Positions 45,055 to 56,435 of a stretch of DNA of 60,000 nucleotides are shown in pieces (position 1 is the first letter of the stretch; each line of letters begins with the position of its first letter). Source of the DNA: Bolinopsis microptera (lineage: Eukaryota > Ctenophora > Tentaculata > Lobata > Bolinopsidae); NCBI RefSeq assembly GCF_026151205.1, contig NC_087074.1:2048001-2108000 (forward strand). The letters run 5' to 3'. The notes beneath the pieces were generated by a model, which saw nothing but the letters and a program-made list of their open reading frames with translations, was not told the DNA's origin and ran no database searches. The translations under genes were made by a program, and so were the position numbers.

Positions 45055-45977
45055 CTTCAAGCTATTGTATTGGGTGAGTTAGTTGTGATGTTGTTTTAGA
45101 TTCTTTGTGTGTTTAATCGGTAAGAAAATAAGAATAATTTTAGTTTCAATCAAACATGTGTTTGGTAATCAAGATTCATGACTCATTACAGAAGTCCTGA
45201 TTTGATAAGTCAATAAAATACTATTTTCAAGGCAATCGGATATCATTGAACATTCTAGATATAGATATAGATGTGAAGAAAGATGTAAAACAAGCGTAAG
45301 GGGAAGGGGGAAAAGCTTACATTCGTGTTATTTCTACACAATAGCTGTATGTAAAGAGGAAGGATCTTAAAAGGCCAAAATGGCTTACAAAATATATGAA
45401 CAAACCCTAAGCTAAGGTAACAATATGAGGATTAAAATATAGCCTCATTAGAAAATTAGCGATAATATATATAATCACATAAAACAGTCAATATTTATTT
45501 ACATCATAAAAGTTTATACATGTACACACGTTTTTAATAGATTTTATTCAATAATCAATAAGGTCAATGGAAATTATGGAGCTTTAAATAGAATAAATAG
45601 ATTTCAATACTCAAGGAGAGATAATGAAACATGTCAGTTGAAATGTAAACTGTACTTTTAATAGGTAAATAGACTTGTAATTAATAAACTATCAGTTATT
45701 TTAATTTTTGCTTGTCACAGTCTAATCATCAGCTATATAACTCAACACTAATCTGCAGCTGATAACACGAACATTTTTTAGAAAGAGTTGGAAATTTCTG
45801 ACTTTGAAGCAGGCAGTAACTTAATAACCGTGATAATAAGAAAAAGCTATTCTTAGTGGTTTCCATAGTGTCAGCAGAATAACAGGTAAATCATTATTAT
45901 AAGGACGTTGGTATGTTACCATGACAATAGTACTGTTACCATGACAACACTACTGGAGGATGCAGGAGAGAGTTAAA
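45055..45977. other. Intergenic between the 174-residue gene and MPHOSPH6
   Basis: AT-rich 0.92 kb; no gene seen. GTTACCATGACAA is repeated twice near 45,914-45,946. Confidence 0.55.
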
Positions 45978-46949
45978 TCACCAGAGCGGGTTCTTCTGGA
46001 ACATCCCTTTCCAGTGAGAGCTGGTTGTTTTATCCATCTTTTGAAGCAGGAATGATACCTGTTAAATAACGCAACTTAAGTAGAGTATTACTATTACTAC
46101 TACTATTATTACTACTACTACAACTATATGTAAAGTAACTTAGTAGAGTAGTCCTACATACAGTTACTATAATTATAACTGATGCTTTTATATATTTTAG
46201 TAGTTTATTGTTTTTACAACCTACATGGTGTACAAAAATAGCGCAAGTTATGAGTGATAAATCAATAGAATTATGAGTTATTTCTATTTAACTACAAGTC
46301 ATACCTGACCACTGATCTGAACTAGATCATCATTGATCTTTTCTCTTCTTCGTTCTGGCAGTTCCACGATTGCCTTCTCCAACAAAGCAACTCTATCAGA
46401 TATACCGCGAACTCTGTCCTGAAATTAAAAGTAGTCAACCTTCTGTGTTACAGCAGTGTGGTGAAACTTGATTCAGTTAAATTAAATGCTCATGCAAACA
46501 TTTGCAATATTTATTTGTATGTCACTATAAGGTCTAATTTCTAGTGGCTTCGGAATCACTTGTTTTATGTTAATTGATATCGAATGGACTTTATTATACT
46601 CTTTTTTTTCGTTTTGTACCTCGATCGAGTAAGTTGCATCATTGTTGACAGATCTGGAAGTCAAGGGAACAGTGGCGTGGGGCTGTACAGCCTCAAGGGT
46701 GAATGGTTCCTCTCGGCTACTGGCTTCAAATGATTGGTAAGACAACGGCACGACTGAGCCTCTTTTGTTGCGCAGTTTTAGGATGAGTCGGAAATCTGTT
46801 ATGTCACACTTGAGCATGAAGATCTTACGGATATCGTCTGAGGTTTGATCCTCATAAATGACAACAGATGTTAGTTCTTCTGAGCCATTGATAAGTTTCA
46901 GCTTTACAAACACCTGCTTCTTGTTCCTAAGAAACTGATTTGATGGCAT
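45978..46949 (-). CDS. Unrecognised 174-residue protein, coiled coil
   Basis: Three exons: 46,949-46,620, 46,418-46,305 and 46,058-45,978, phase 0 throughout with GT/AG borders. Residues 1-90 look like a small beta-grasp or PB1-like domain (KQVFVKLKLINGSEELTSVV then YEDQTSDDIRKIFMLK), with regular beta/alpha alternation. Exon 2 (DRVRGISDRVALLEKAIVEL onward) is a coiled coil, and the protein ends WKGMFQKNPLW. I do not recognise the family. Intact splicing and an uninterrupted frame across three exons support a real gene; a small adaptor or ciliary/cytoskeletal protein is possible but is not shown by the sequence. Confidence 0.75.
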
Positions 46950-47096
46950 CTTCCCTAAATTGTATTAAAAAGTTATAAAACAACAGTAGAGTAAAACTAC
47001 AAATTTATGTTAATATTTTATTTCAGTAGACCGTTACAACCAGAATCTTATGTTGAAACAAATTGTATTTGTTGAAAGGGGGGGTCGGGGTCGGAA

Positions 47097-47300
47097 CAGT
47101 GGCATAACGAAGGGCCCCGCTGACCCCGCTATGCGGGGGGCGACGTCTTAGGGGGGCGCCAAATCGCCGTTTGAATGTGGGACAATTTCGAAAACTTAAC
47201 TAAAGTACTAGCAAAACTGCGCGTTTTGCCCTAATTTGTTCAATTTTAGGGAGGGGCGCCAACAGGGGGGGGGGCGCCAACAGGCAACGTTACGCCACTG
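47097..47300. mobile_element. 204-bp hAT-like MITE
   Basis: Flanked by exact 8-bp repeats GGTCGGAA (47,089-47,096 and 47,301-47,308). Ends CAGTGGCATAACG and complement of CAGTGGCGTAACG, a terminus typical of non-autonomous hAT elements. Internal GGGGGGCGCCAA is repeated three times. No ORF. Confidence 0.9.
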
Positions 47301-47308
47301 GGTCGGAA

Positions 47309-48551
47309 AAGACTGAATTAGAAGGTATGTTACGATTATTTAATCTAAAGAACAGAGAAAATGTTGCAAACAATGAAGTTCATTATAACTTTTAGTTCTT
47401 CCATAGAATGCCTTGGATATTGCGCCAATAAACAAAATTTGCACAAGGTGCTTGGTATAGGGTAAAATGTCGATAATATATTCAGTTATGAAGGCTGTTA
47501 TTGTTATATTTCGATATCGATAGGCTCCTTTGTTAGGCTAAATACGCAATCCGACTGCTTACACAGAGCCACCAAGCTGTTATCAAAATGTGAAGTATAT
47601 CATCTTGAAGGAACATTGGTAGCAATGAAACATTTTGTAGCAATGGACCGTTTTGTAGCAATAGACCATTTCTGTTACTCGTGTATAATTGTGCCCTGCC
47701 AATTAGAATTAGAATCAAATTTACACAGCAATACAATAAGAATAAAAATAATTTAAGAAGCTTCAATCTGCTGTGCAGGACATTCAAGTCAGTCGAAAAC
47801 TGTTAGCAGAACACCCTTCTAGGGACATAAGGATATAGTATGTAAAACATAATGAGTAATAAATTAATGAGTGAAAAAATAAGATATGATTTAACAGTGA
47901 ACTGTGGGCATGAAGGTAACAATTAAGATTACATAGATGCCCACTTTGGGATTACGTTAGTAATGTTATTTACAGTTATAAACAGAGAAGTATAGAACAA
48001 TAATAGATTGGCAATGATAACAATTGCATCACTTGATTTGATTTAATGTATATATTGTTTAAATGACCTTTCTGCACATTTCAAGAAAGTTCAGAACATT
48101 AAGAAATTATTTTAAAATCTAATAATTTCTCTATTGTATATAGTGTCTGTACAAGTTTCAATTACCAAATCCAAAATAAAATGAAGCACAATATTTGGAA
48201 ATTTCAAGAAATTAAAACAATCGAGACTACAACCAGTTCTTTTAATGCAGCGCTCGATTTTTCCAGTACGATATGGATCGGTTAAAATATGGAAAAGGCG
48301 CGCGGCTCGAGCTCACCATTGACAATATTTGCGGCTTGCTTATTACTGGCCGCACTCAGCCTGTCATTCCGCCTAATCTCTATTCGTTTATGAACATGAT
48401 AGCCTGAGGTCCCCAGGTAACTCGCTTAAAATTGTACTTTGGTGGGGCATAATTGATAATTTACAAACTGTGGAGGGACTGAAATTTGATTTAAACAATT
48501 TATGTTACGCTAGCACAGTGAACGACTTGGCAGAAAAAACCAAATAAAATA
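47309..48551. other. AT-rich spacer
   Basis: No gene seen in about 1.2 kb. The last 250 bp (48,320-48,430) resemble 49,500-49,590 (both contain CTCAGCCT-TCATTCCGCC and GGTCC-CAGGTAACTCGC), showing a dispersed repeat. Confidence 0.5.
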
Positions 48552-48673
48552 TTGTCATATATTGTATGACCCGCCGCACATGAGTGCGCAGCTCCCCCTG
48601 TATCGCAGAAACAGTTTCTGCGATACAGGGGAAATGCACACTCGTGTGCGGCGGGCCATACAACGTATGACAA
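48552..48673. mobile_element. Palindromic MITE, TTGTCATA family, copy 1
   Basis: 122 bp, almost a perfect hairpin, starting TTGTCATATATTGTATGACC and ending with the complement of TTGTCATACGTTGTATGGCC. Flanking 8-mers ATAAAATA and ATAAAATC match at 7 of 8 positions (target duplication). Confidence 0.85.
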
Positions 48674-48692
48674 ATAAAATCGATGTCCACAT

Positions 48693-48772
48693 TTGTAATA
48701 TGAATGTGCTGCTCCCCAGCTGTATCGTAAGAACGATAGTGAAACGACCGTGGGGACCACGACGTGATACAA
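48693..48772. mobile_element. TTGTCATA-family MITE, copy 2 (short)
   Basis: 80 bp with a diverged left end (TTGTAATATG) and right end CGTGATACAA. Flanked by GTCCACAT and GTCCACAC (7 of 8). Shares CGATAGTGAAACGACCGTGG with the 58-kb copy. Confidence 0.75.
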
Positions 48773-49236
48773 GTCCACACTATATGTATTTTGCATTACT
48801 TTGAACAATGAACGCTTAGCAAAAATATAACACTTATATATCTGAAAAATTGTTTTAATTGAAAAGGGTCCATAAGCATAGCATATATTTTTGCTCTATC
48901 CAGAGCCCTTTTGCTTGCAGTATCACATTGATTTGCGATGTTGACGTTGACCATTGTTAATGGTCTGGCCCGGCACGCGCTACTTCGTAGCACGTGCCAT
49001 CGGGCCATTTCGAGAAGAAATTTAGACGAGTAACATCCGTCCGCGTCAATTCACGATGTCAATCTTTTGCATTTTGCTGCTCTGCATAAGTGGTTGTGAG
49101 AAGCATTATTGCAATTGGATGCGCGCGCGGCAACCTATTGCAGTACGCGTAGACACATGGCTATGCAAAGCATAAATCATTTATTAGGCTATTTTTTGCT
49201 GATAGTAGAGCCTTTGTGCTGAGATAATCGTTTTTC

Positions 49237-49356
49237 TTGTATCACGTCGTGACCCCCATTGTCGTTTGACTATAAAGTATACCCCTGTAGAGTTTCAACG
49301 ATACAGGGGGAGCCGCGCGCACACACTTGCGCTGCGGGTCATACAACGTATGACAA
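49237..49356. mobile_element. TTGTCATA-family MITE, copy 3
   Basis: 120 bp, reverse orientation: starts TTGTATCACGTCGTGACCCC and ends CATACAACGTATGACAA. Exact 8-bp target duplication CGTTTTTC at 49,229-49,236 and 49,357-49,364. Confidence 0.9.
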
Positions 49357-49364
49357 CGTTTTTC

Positions 49365-50272
49365 TTGGAGGACAATTTGCCGCTTAGACGCGCCTCGCAA
49401 ATTATCATTTTTATTTTGCATCGACGAGATCGTTTTTGTTTTAATTCGCAGATCAACGATCTGGAAGGGTTGACATTTGATTCACGATGTCAATCCTTCG
49501 CATCTCGCCGATTTACTGGGCCGCGCTCAGCCTTTCATTCCGCCAAATCTATATTCTAATGAACATAATAGCCTGGGGTCCTCAGGTAACTCGCCGATCT
49601 GCATACGTGGTTGCGAGAAGCATTATTGGATGCGCGCGCGCGACCCAGTAGTGCATCGCGCTACAAGGTTGACATCGTCAATCAAATGGTTAAGCAAATT
49701 ATTTGTCGAGTTCAGTTAGCTAGGGATTGGGTTACTGGGTTAGGGTTAGGACTGGGATCAGATTAGAGGGTTAAAGTTTCGAATTGTCATTCAGAGCCAC
49801 CTAGAGGAAGTGTTATAAAAAAGTCATGTGACTGTCGAGTGTAGAGTGCAGAGTGATTAATCATCATCCATTATTTGATACACAGCTCAATTTAATAGTG
49901 CAGTGCATTGCGTTATTGTATCAAATCGCACTACAATCGTGTCGATAAATAAGATTTTATATTAAGTCTAGCGTGCCGCGCACCATGATGTGCTTAAAAT
50001 CGAGCGCTACTTTTACATTTTTATTAAGTTTATCGTAGAGGCTCTTACGGGCAAATATCACGCTTCTTTGCTCGAGCCCTGGGACTTCTTTTAGGGTTCT
50101 TATATGATAGAATGGAGTGTACTGAACACTCTGACGGTATCGGGAACCTTCTAGAGCCTTCAGAAGCTGTGTTGTGAGCACTTTACTGCCAAAACTTCGG
50201 ACATCTACAGACACCGGAATATCGACTAAAAATTTTTTCTGAGTTGTTCCCCTAATTTCTCTTAGGTTGCTT
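49365..50272. other. Repeat-derived spacer
   Basis: Contains dispersed-repeat pieces (GAGAAGCATTATTGGATGCGCG at 49,617-49,640, also near 49,100) and a minus-strand open frame at 50,214-49,957 (RSFGSKVLTTQLLKALEGSR) that I do not recognise and that has no visible start or splice support. Confidence 0.4.
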
Positions 50273-50440
50273 AAGCCCTAGAAAGTGTCAGATCGTCTAA
50301 ATATTGCTCCATTCCGGTGTTAGAGACCGGTACCGGGAATTCCGGTCGATTACTGGTTAATTCATGATCATAATTTATTACTCAAAGCCCTAGAAAGTGT
50401 CAGATCGTCTAAATATTGCTCCATTCCGGTGTTAGAGACC
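50273..50440. repeat. 56-bp direct duplication around a 56-bp transposon scrap
   Basis: 50,273-50,328 and 50,385-50,440 are identical (AAGCCCTAGAAAGTGTCAGA onward to TTAGAGACC). The intervening 50,329-50,384 (GGTACCGGGAATTCCGGTCG onward) is identical to a piece of the 55.5-kb element at about 55,698. Confidence 0.9.
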
Positions 50441-50621
50441 TCGAAAATTTCGACCTCGTAGAACGTGTTGCGCGTCGTATGTAGTGTTTACAATGGAAAA
50501 AGTGCACTTAAATCTAATTCGGTTGCGGCGCGTGACGTATCTAGCACGATATTTGCTCGAAAGCGCGTCACTGCGCCAGAAACCTCGTGGTACCGTAACA
50601 CTTAGTCAGGGACGAAACGGA

Positions 50622-53600
50622 ATCTCGTTAGCTTTTCGTGTTAAAAGCGATTTCTCAACGGTTATCACCTCTCTAGATGATTCTTAAAACATTTGGACTT
50701 CATTGCATTTTTGAAATAAATGCAATGAGGGCGTTTTCGGCCACACCCCTTTTCAGGGTTTCGCGGTCACTCGAATTTTTGTATTTCAGCCCAGGAAGGT
50801 TTTAAAGACTATTCCGATACACCAAAATGTGCCTAATAGCCACATTTATATACAACTTATGAAGCAACATTTACCTTAAAATGCTTCGTTTCGGAAATAT
50901 GGCCGAAAAACGGTTTTTGGCTTGACGCAGTTCATAATTTCCATGATTTTTGGCATTTTCGCCTAGGAAGGTCGTAGAGACTATTTTGATATACTAAAAT
51001 GTACATAATGGCCACATTTATATACAACTTATGAAGCAACATATACCCTAAAAGGCTTACTTTTGGAAATGTGGCTGAAAAACGAATTTTTGCCGAGCGA
51101 ACAATGACAGTATTCACAAATGGGCTATTGGACTGTTAACTAAAAAGGTCTTAAAGAAGACTCATGAGGAACATAGCATTTGTCATAAGATGTAAGATGA
51201 CTCACTTTGTGTCCAGAAACACTCACAAAAATTGTAGAATAATCTACTTTATTGGGCATCTCTCTTAATGGGCCAGGACAGCAGCATATTTGTGTCTTAC
51301 GAAAGGGCAATTTTTCAAAATTACGGTTACTTTAGTAATGGTCAAAGTAAAGGTCAAAGGGTCAGTTGCTAACAGAAAATTGTTTGCAATTGCCGACTCA
51401 TGCACATCATATACTCAAAAACGTTCACTTTAGGAGTGATTAGTAAATAAGTTTAACTATACTGCATGATTTGTGAAAACTCCAACAATTTTTCATTGGC
51501 ACCAATTTAGCCAAAATGTAATGACCAAAATTCAACTTTTAATTTATTCATTCCATAAAACCATATTGTTGCTTGACCGCTGACCAGTACCCCACTTTAT
51601 AATTATAATTGACTTCACTGCCTCGACCAATATTGGTCTGTAATCGCTAGATTGAGATCTGTTTAATTTAGCTCATTAACCATTTAAATAGTAATACCGC
51701 AATGGTTTGGTTCGCATAGATTTTCCCATCGTATGATAATGTGTGTCATTCAAGTGGTTACTAGCTAGCTCTTTTGTTATTACAGCTGCCTCGAGATCTT
51801 ATCTAGGGCACTAATGCATTAGTACTAGAACACTAGAACTGTAATTCTAGAACTTCAGATTAAGATTACTTGACTGAATGGCAGGGTTCGAGATTCGACT
51901 CTAAAACTCTCAGTTTAGGAGTGATTAGTAGATGCATGATGTGCGAAAACTCCAACTAGACAAGGATCATGCTTAATCAAAGTGTTCCTCGACTTGAACT
52001 TAAGTCTCGTAAGTCCAAACTGGAGTTTGGGCCACTGAATCGAATACAACCTGATATTAATTTTAGGATTTCGGGAAATTCATTCAGATTTTTATTCTTT
52101 GGTTTTTCAATTGTGCTACGAATCCGAGTTTGAGTTGATAACACCGAATTTCCTGTTTGACTCTCAAAGAGAGGAACCAAGGCGTAGGTTCCTCTTTTTG
52201 GCTCTGAGATCCAACTTTAACATCGGACTTCGGAGATCATTGCGTCGGAGATCATGTAAGTGTAACATCAGTACCGGAGATCATACTTTTTTGCTTGATA
52301 TTGGACCTATAAATCTAATGATATATTCGAAACAGTACGGGATTTAACCAAGGTTAATTTAGATAAGATATACCAGCTTTCGGGGTCACAAGACCCCACG
52401 AAAGGCAGGCAGAGCATCCTAAATCCTCATGCTATCCTCACGTTGACCATCTAGGTCCATACCCAAGCCTCTCATTAAAAAACAGCTACTAGGCCCGATA
52501 TCCGTCCCTTGTCCCGTAGTACTAGTGCCCCGTAAGTAAGAGATCGTTCAGATTTTGGTCATTTAGACCCCCTCCCCGCTCTAAAATCCACTTTACCCAA
52601 AGCTGGAGAAATTTCACATGTGAAACCTAAATAGCTAAATCAGCATCTCGAGACCTTCTATTATATAAACCCCGTGATTCTACTATAATCTTATAACTTA
52701 TAAGGCATTGCATGCCGAAATTAAGATCCACCTCAACTGGTGATATGAACCTGGTATGTTACCTGAATGCCCTCAGTCAAATCTCGAACCCTGCTAATGC
52801 TATTCTGCCAAGTAACCTTAATATGAGGTTCTAGAATTACAGTTCTAATGTTCTTAGTTAGTGCCCATGCCCCAGATAAGATCTCGAGGCAGCTGTAATA
52901 ACAGAAGAACTAGCCAGTCACCACTTGATTAAAAAACGACGGAATGACACGCATTATCATACAATGGGAAAATCTATGCGACAAAAAAAAGAATATGGGG
53001 TCATTCTGAAGTGAGAACCAAACCACTGCGGTATTATAGGAAATTAACTAAATTAAACTGCGGCCAACAGATCTCAATCCAGGGATTACAGATCAATATT
53101 GGTCGAGGCACTTAAAGTGGGGTACTGGTCAGCTGTCAAGCAACAATCTGGCCCGGATCCAGTGCCGATTTATTTTAGGTGCGGTATTCTTGGTACATAT
53201 ATCATGGTTTCATGGCATGAATATAAATAAAAAGTTTGAAGTTGAATTTTGGTCAACACATTTTATTTAAATTGGTGCCAAGGAAAAATTGTTGGGGTTG
53301 TCACAAATCATAAAATCATGTAGTAGTTATGACTCCTAAAGTGAGCGTTTTTGAGTATATGATGTACATGAGTCGGCAATTGCGAACAATTTGTTGTTAG
53401 CAACCGATCCTTTGACCTTAAGAAACCGTAATTTTGAAAAATTGCCCTTTCGTAAAACACAAATATGCTGCTGTCCTGGCCCATTAAGAGAGATGCCCAA
53501 TAAAGTAGATTATTCTACAATTTTTGTGAGTGTTTCTGGACACAAAGTGAGTCATCTTACATCTTGTGACAAATGCTATGTTCCTCATGAGTCTTCTTTA

Positions 53601-54137
53601 AGACCTTTTTAGTTAACAGTCCAATAGCCCATTTGTGAATACTGTCATTGTTCGCTCGGCAAAAATTCGTTTTTCAGCCACATGTCCAAAAGTAAGCCTT
53701 TTAGGGTATATGACATATGTTGCTTCATAAGTTGTATATAAATGTGGCCATTATGTACATTTTAGTATATCAAAATAGTCTCTACGACCTTCCTAGGCGA
53801 AAATGCCAAAAATCATGGAAATTATGAACTGCGTCAAGCCAAAAACCGTTTTTCGGCCATATTTCCGAAACGAAGCATTTTAAGGTAAATGTTGCTTCAT
53901 AAGTTGTATATAAATGTGGCTATTAGGCACATTTTGGTGTATCGGAATAGTCTTTAAAACCTTCCTGGGCTGAAATACAAAAATTCGAGTGACCGCGAAA
54001 CCCTGAAAAGGGGTGTGGCCGAAAACGCCCTCATTGCATTTATTTCAAAAATGCAATGAAGTCCAAATGTTTTAAGAATTATCTAGAGAGGTGATAACCG
54101 TTGAGAAATCGCTTTTAACACGAAAAGCTAACGAGAT
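50622..54137. mobile_element. 3.5-kb palindromic repeat
   Basis: Left arm about 50,622-51,905 and right arm about 52,773-54,137 are inverted copies; outer parts are nearly identical and inner parts more diverged with indels. Ends ATCTCGTTAGCTTTTCGTGT and complement. The roughly 870-bp centre contains a small hairpin (CTTTCGGGG..CCCCACGAAAG at 52,378-52,405). No ORF resembles a transposase. Target duplications are not clear. Probably a foldback-type element or an inverted pair of one repeat. Confidence 0.8.
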
Positions 54138-55505
54138 AGCCTTTTAGAACAGTTGGGATCCGACTACACTGTAGAAATAGATAATCACAAGAGACATAAT
54201 AAACGTATCATCACTATGCAAAGTTAATGTTAAAATGATACAATAGCCCTGCTTTAACAGATTAATCCACATAAACACTATATTTCTACAGTCCGATCAG
54301 TAAATCGAACATGTTTTTGAAGATAAATCTTCTGATAGAATTCGTTTCTACATTGAAAGATTTCTTTTCTAATCTCCTTTAAGAGTGCTGTCTTTGTTAA
54401 AGTGTTATCATCTCTATCCGCATCTATTGTTGCGGCTAAATTAGATACGATCCTGCTGTCGAAACAAACTCGTCTTACCGACATTGTCTTTCTGAAAACT
54501 GATGTGATCAGATTAAACATTGCTGGAGTTTGCAGCGTTCTCAGATAAATTAGACGTCACATAGTCATTGTACTTAAGCTTCAGGTCAGACACGAGGTAC
54601 AGTTCTGGTAAAACATTCTCCTGCTCCAGTTAAAAGGCCCGTATCAATACCTGCACTCATTAATGCAGCATTGGTGTTGTCGTGCGTGGACACGTGTCTT
54701 TCCATTTTAAAACCTGCCTTAGAGACAGGTTTTAAACTTACAGCTTCAGATAATTTACCCTTCAATTGTTTCACCCTCGAGTTGCTGTACCTCAAACGAC
54801 ATGTTTTGTGATATCTACCTAGCTTGCTATAGAGATATTTTCCGAGACTCTCAGGGTTAAGAACAGGGCACTTGTTCATGTGCGAATCAGGATTAACATC
54901 GATGTTGCACAGATCCTGACGATTTCTGTAGATGTCCACAGATAGTATGTTGCGAAATCGACGAAGAAACTATTATCTTTTCTTTGAATCAGACTATCCT
55001 TTTTCGTTTCTAACGTCTAGGGAAATTCGTATTGTTAAAGAAGAATAACCTCTCATACTCTTAAAATTAAATCGAGATAATATGTATAATAATTATATTT
55101 GCGAGCAAAAGTTTCACACAAACCTGTTCAACCTGGCATATGAAACACAAGTCTCAGTCCATTTCAAACAAATCAACATCTGGTCCACTTGATTTGGAAC
55201 TAAATGAAGAAAGTCTCCACATTTTCTTAGTTCTATTCGAGGAGGGTGACAGAGGCGGGACTTTTTCCACTTGGATGGCAATAGCTTCTTCAATCTTCAT
55301 CACAAGAGGATTCGTCAATTTCAGAAACAGCACTGTACACCTGCAAATATATTATTACTTCCCACATTTATATCAACAGTATCATATCACATAAGTTTGA
55401 GATCGTACAAGTGTTATATCATTTTAAAAGTTTGCAAATCCGATAGAAATGGATTAAAAATTACTACTGATCGCTGTCTATTTACCTTTGAATAATAATG
55501 TTTTT
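54138..55505 (-). pseudogene. Decayed ORFs, mobile-element-like
   Basis: Minus-strand fragments 54,939-54,586 (HMNKCPVLNPESLGKYLYSK, then GRYHKTCRLRYSNSRVKQLK) and 54,520-54,278 (RIVSNLAATIDADRDDNTLT) read like protein. The H-x2-C/C pattern recalls zinc-binding N-termini of repetitive ORFs in invertebrate genomes. A separate segment 55,340-55,154, preceded by TTTGCAG, reads CTVLFLKLTNPLVMKIEEAI and then stops after 62 codons; it faintly resembles a dynactin-4 beta-strand region but too weakly to name. No complete gene can be assembled. Confidence 0.35.
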
Positions 55506-56055
55506 CAGGAGGTGACCGGGACATGATTTCAGGCCTGACCGGGACCGGGATACAAAATGTGACTTGACCGGGACCGGGACCGGGACTGGGATAGCTCAAA
55601 ATTGAGATTATCAATTTACCGGGACCGGGACCGGGATGAAAAATGTGACTTGACCGGGACCGGGATAGCTCAAAATTGCCAATCCCGGTACCGGGATTCC
55701 CGGTACCGGGAATTCCGGTCGATTACTGGTTAATTCATGATCATAATTTATTACTCAAACTTGTTAAGCAATTTTAAACATTGTTGTATTCGGCTCAGAG
55801 GATGTTTAAAGATGAAATTCACAATGAATGAAAGGAAAAACTTAAAATCACAGTGAATGAAATTATGTAAAAGATCCCGGTCAAAATCCCGGCAAATTTG
55901 AGTGATTGACCGAGACCAGGACCGGGACCAAGAATCCCGAATTAACCGGGACCGGGACTGGGACCGGGATCATAAATAAATAAATCAGCATTTGACCGGG
56001 ACCGGGATAGCTCAAAATTGCCAATCCCGGTACCGGGAATCCCGGTCACCTCCTG
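55506..56055. mobile_element. 550-bp GACCGG-repeat transposon with 8-bp target duplication
   Basis: Perfect 16-bp terminal inverted repeats CAGGAGGTGACCGGGA, flanked by exact ATGTTTTT at 55,498-55,505 and 56,056-56,063. The interior is full of GACCGG(GAC)n and GGTACCGGGA motifs around an AT-rich core. No coding capacity; hAT-like by target length and CAGG terminus. Confidence 0.92.
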
Positions 56056-56120
56056 ATGTTTTTAAATGTTAGTAAAACAGGAGGAAACCACTCAACCTGT
56101 TATAGTTGTCTTTTACATAG

Positions 56121-56300
56121 TTAAGACACTGAATACACAAAAAAAGAGGTTTGCTTTGGTGAGCACAACCCAGGATTGATCTTCTGCAGCAGGGCGAGGA
56201 ATTCTCTAGACTGTTTTGTAATTCGTTCACTTTCAGAGCGGAAGAAAACTGTGTCATTAAAATCTTTTATTTCTATTCGGGTACAGATACAGCACTCTGA
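56121..56300 (-). pseudogene. Short cysteine-containing ORF fragment
   Basis: FSECCICTRIEIKDFNDTVF and RSESERITKQSREFLALLQK read as protein on the minus strand, upstream of the fragments at 54.3-54.9 kb. It could be the zinc-binding start of the same decayed ORF, now split by the 550-bp transposon. Another frame here is also open, so coding is uncertain. Confidence 0.3.
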
Positions 56301-56435
56301 AAATTGATGAATGGTCACATTTTTGTATACCCTACGGCAAAGTCTTATGTATGTGGTAAAAGAATGATATTCTTTAAATATATAATAACATCTATAAACA
56401 AAAGAGCACCTAAAGAGGCTCAGCAAAGTGCTGGC

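Noticed and set aside
49735-49755. Telomere-like TTAGGG repeats
   Set aside because: Only two imperfect units; chance-level.
55154-55340. Terminal exon of dynactin subunit 4
   Set aside because: Only a short stretch (VLFLKLTNP) is suggestive and the frame ends far too early; not enough to name a gene.
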